Assembly (NCBI GenBank): GCA_030147505.1
Contig: JASBVG010000031.1
Coordinates: 62,001 to 126,000, forward strand
DNA from: Tardiphaga sp.
GTDB lineage: Bacteria > Pseudomonadota > Alphaproteobacteria > Rhizobiales > Xanthobacteraceae
Length of the DNA stretch: 64,000 bases
Direction of reading: 5' to 3'
In this document: positions 63,372 through 64,000 of the stretch, piece by piece
How the letters are laid out: every line of letters begins with the position of its first letter
Position numbering within the stretch: position 1 is the first letter of the stretch
Program-made: the position numbers and the translations under genes
Notes under the pieces: model-generated
The model's input: the letters and a program-made list of their open reading frames with translations, nothing else
The model's database searches: none
What the model was told of the DNA's origin: nothing

Positions 63372-63818
63372 ATGCGCTTTCAAGTTGCTCGCTCCCTCAC
63401 ATATCTCGCAGTCGCAACTCTGCTATCCGTCGCACTGTCGCTGCCCGCTCACGCGGACACCGGCAAGGTCCGCTTCAAGTTCTTCAAGGCCGGATGGTTC
63501 ATCGGCGCGCAGGCAGGGACCGGAATCCTTAGTTACCGTGGTGAGATCTATCCGTTTCGCATCGGCGGCGTGAGCGCGGGCCTGACATTTGGGGGCTCCT
63601 CGACCGATCTGGTCGGCGTGGCGCAAAATATGCGTGAGCCTTCGGACATCGAAGGCGTTTATACGGCGATCGGTGCCGGTGTGGCGATCGTTGCAGGCAG
63701 GCGGGCCATCCAGATGCGCAACGCCAAGGGCGTCGTCCTGTCGCTGGAGGGCGAGCAACTGGGCCTCCAGTTCGATCTGGACCTGAGCGGCATGAGCGTC
63801 TCCATCCAGAACCAATAG
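63372..63818 (+). CDS. Exported protein of unknown function (lipid-binding-like)
   Basis: A 148-residue protein. Signal peptide MRFQVARSLTYLAVATLLSV ending AHA. The mature domain is Gly-rich beta (GWFIGAQAGTGILSYRGEIY, FRIGGVSAGLTFGGSSTDLV, GVYTAIGAGVAIVAG), recalling EipA/DUF1134- or SYLF-like envelope proteins; the match is only in style. Periplasmic; function unknown. Confidence 0.7.
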   Translation: MRFQVARSLTYLAVATLLSVALSLPAHADTGKVRFKFFKAGWFIGAQAGTGILSYRGEIYPFRIGGVSAGLTFGGSSTDLVGVAQNMREPSDIEGVYTAIGAGVAIVAGRRAIQMRNAKGVVLSLEGEQLGLQFDLDLSGMSVSIQNQ

Positions 63819-63825
63819 TCGTTGA

Positions 63826-63920
63826 ATGGGTAGAGCGCAGGCGCCAAGCGTCGGAGTTCAAACCCATCGGCAGAGATTGCCGCTATGCCGGAACGATGGG
63901 TTTCGCTGCGCTCTACCCAT
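63826..63920. repeat. Nested inverted-repeat element
   Basis: Outer perfect arms of 15 bases (63826-63840 and 63906-63920), an inner perfect pair of 10 bases (63860-63869 and 63894-63903) and a central CGGCA-N5-TGCCG. The GGGTAGAGCGCAG / CTGCGCTCTACCC composition is like dispersed short repeats of Bradyrhizobium-type genomes. Likely a small repetitive palindromic element. Confidence 0.6.
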
Positions 63921-64000
63921 CCTGCGACATCCGCTTCGAAGCGAGCTGACTGTAAATCAGCCGCCTTTATTTCGCTGGGCTGTTGTCTCCGCTCCCATGG

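Noticed and set aside
63945-63961. tRNA-Tyr gene
   Set aside because: Only the anticodon arm is present; no acceptor, D or T arms can be paired around it.

Overview
The window looks like chromosome from a GC-rich alphaproteobacterium of the Hyphomicrobiales, most likely Bradyrhizobium or a close relative. The signs are a cysteine-flanked porin of the alphaproteobacterial Porin_2 type, an Omp25/RopB-like barrel, an OpgC-like protein, an RHH_4 ribbon-helix-helix protein, and many small exported or DUF proteins typical of that group. The species is an inference. Most of the window is accessory DNA.

1-14.6 kb: a small hypothetical gene, an SRAP gene that has lost its C-terminal half, another hypothetical and a MarR regulator. 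A four-gene minus-strand operon follows: C5-cytosine methyltransferase, two large proteins without recognised domains, and a 1949-residue DEAD/DEAH helicase. Order, sizes and domains match the Druantia type II anti-phage system (druM-druF-druG-druE). A promoter with a dyad operator and a leader hairpin lies in front of druM.

14.9-26.9 kb: envelope and housekeeping-like genes. They include an outer-membrane beta-barrel, His/Gly-rich exported proteins, a PhoD-like phosphatase, PRC-barrel and DUF2171 proteins, a Nudix hydrolase, an Omp25-like barrel, a coiled-coil porin of the OprO/P type and a trypsin-like protease. Clear rho-independent terminators and a 49-bp near-perfect palindrome lie between them.

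26.9-40.7 kb: one long minus-strand metal-efflux operon. It holds a cupredoxin, a promoter with tandem dyads, a small His/Cys protein, czcC-, czcB- and czcA-like RND genes, a periplasmic protein, opgC, two hypotheticals, a CDF exporter, an isolated flgF, and a ZntA-type P-ATPase. The genes abut or overlap almost throughout, so they probably act together in Zn/Cd/Co export.

40.7-48.9 kb: acyltransferase, major porin, a MarR gene whose natural start is cut off by an in-frame amber codon, DedA, small zinc ribbons, a methyltransferase and DUF1289.

48.9-63.1 kb: a mobile region. A Tn7-like transposition module (TnsA, DDE transposase TnsB, an extra 160-residue protein, AAA+ TnsC, TniQ) is preceded by an operon that appears undescribed. 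That operon has two TnsA-like proteins with substituted nuclease residues, a soluble AAA+/M41 (FtsH-like) protease and an 89-residue protein. The 160-residue protein in the transposition operon resembles the N-terminal domain of this protease, which ties the two operons together. Between them lie a cluster of short repeats and three consecutive hairpins. Downstream is an AT-richer two-gene cargo module. Its larger product resembles FtsZ/tubulin in fold order but lacks the GTP-binding signature. The window ends with a small exported protein and a nested inverted-repeat element.
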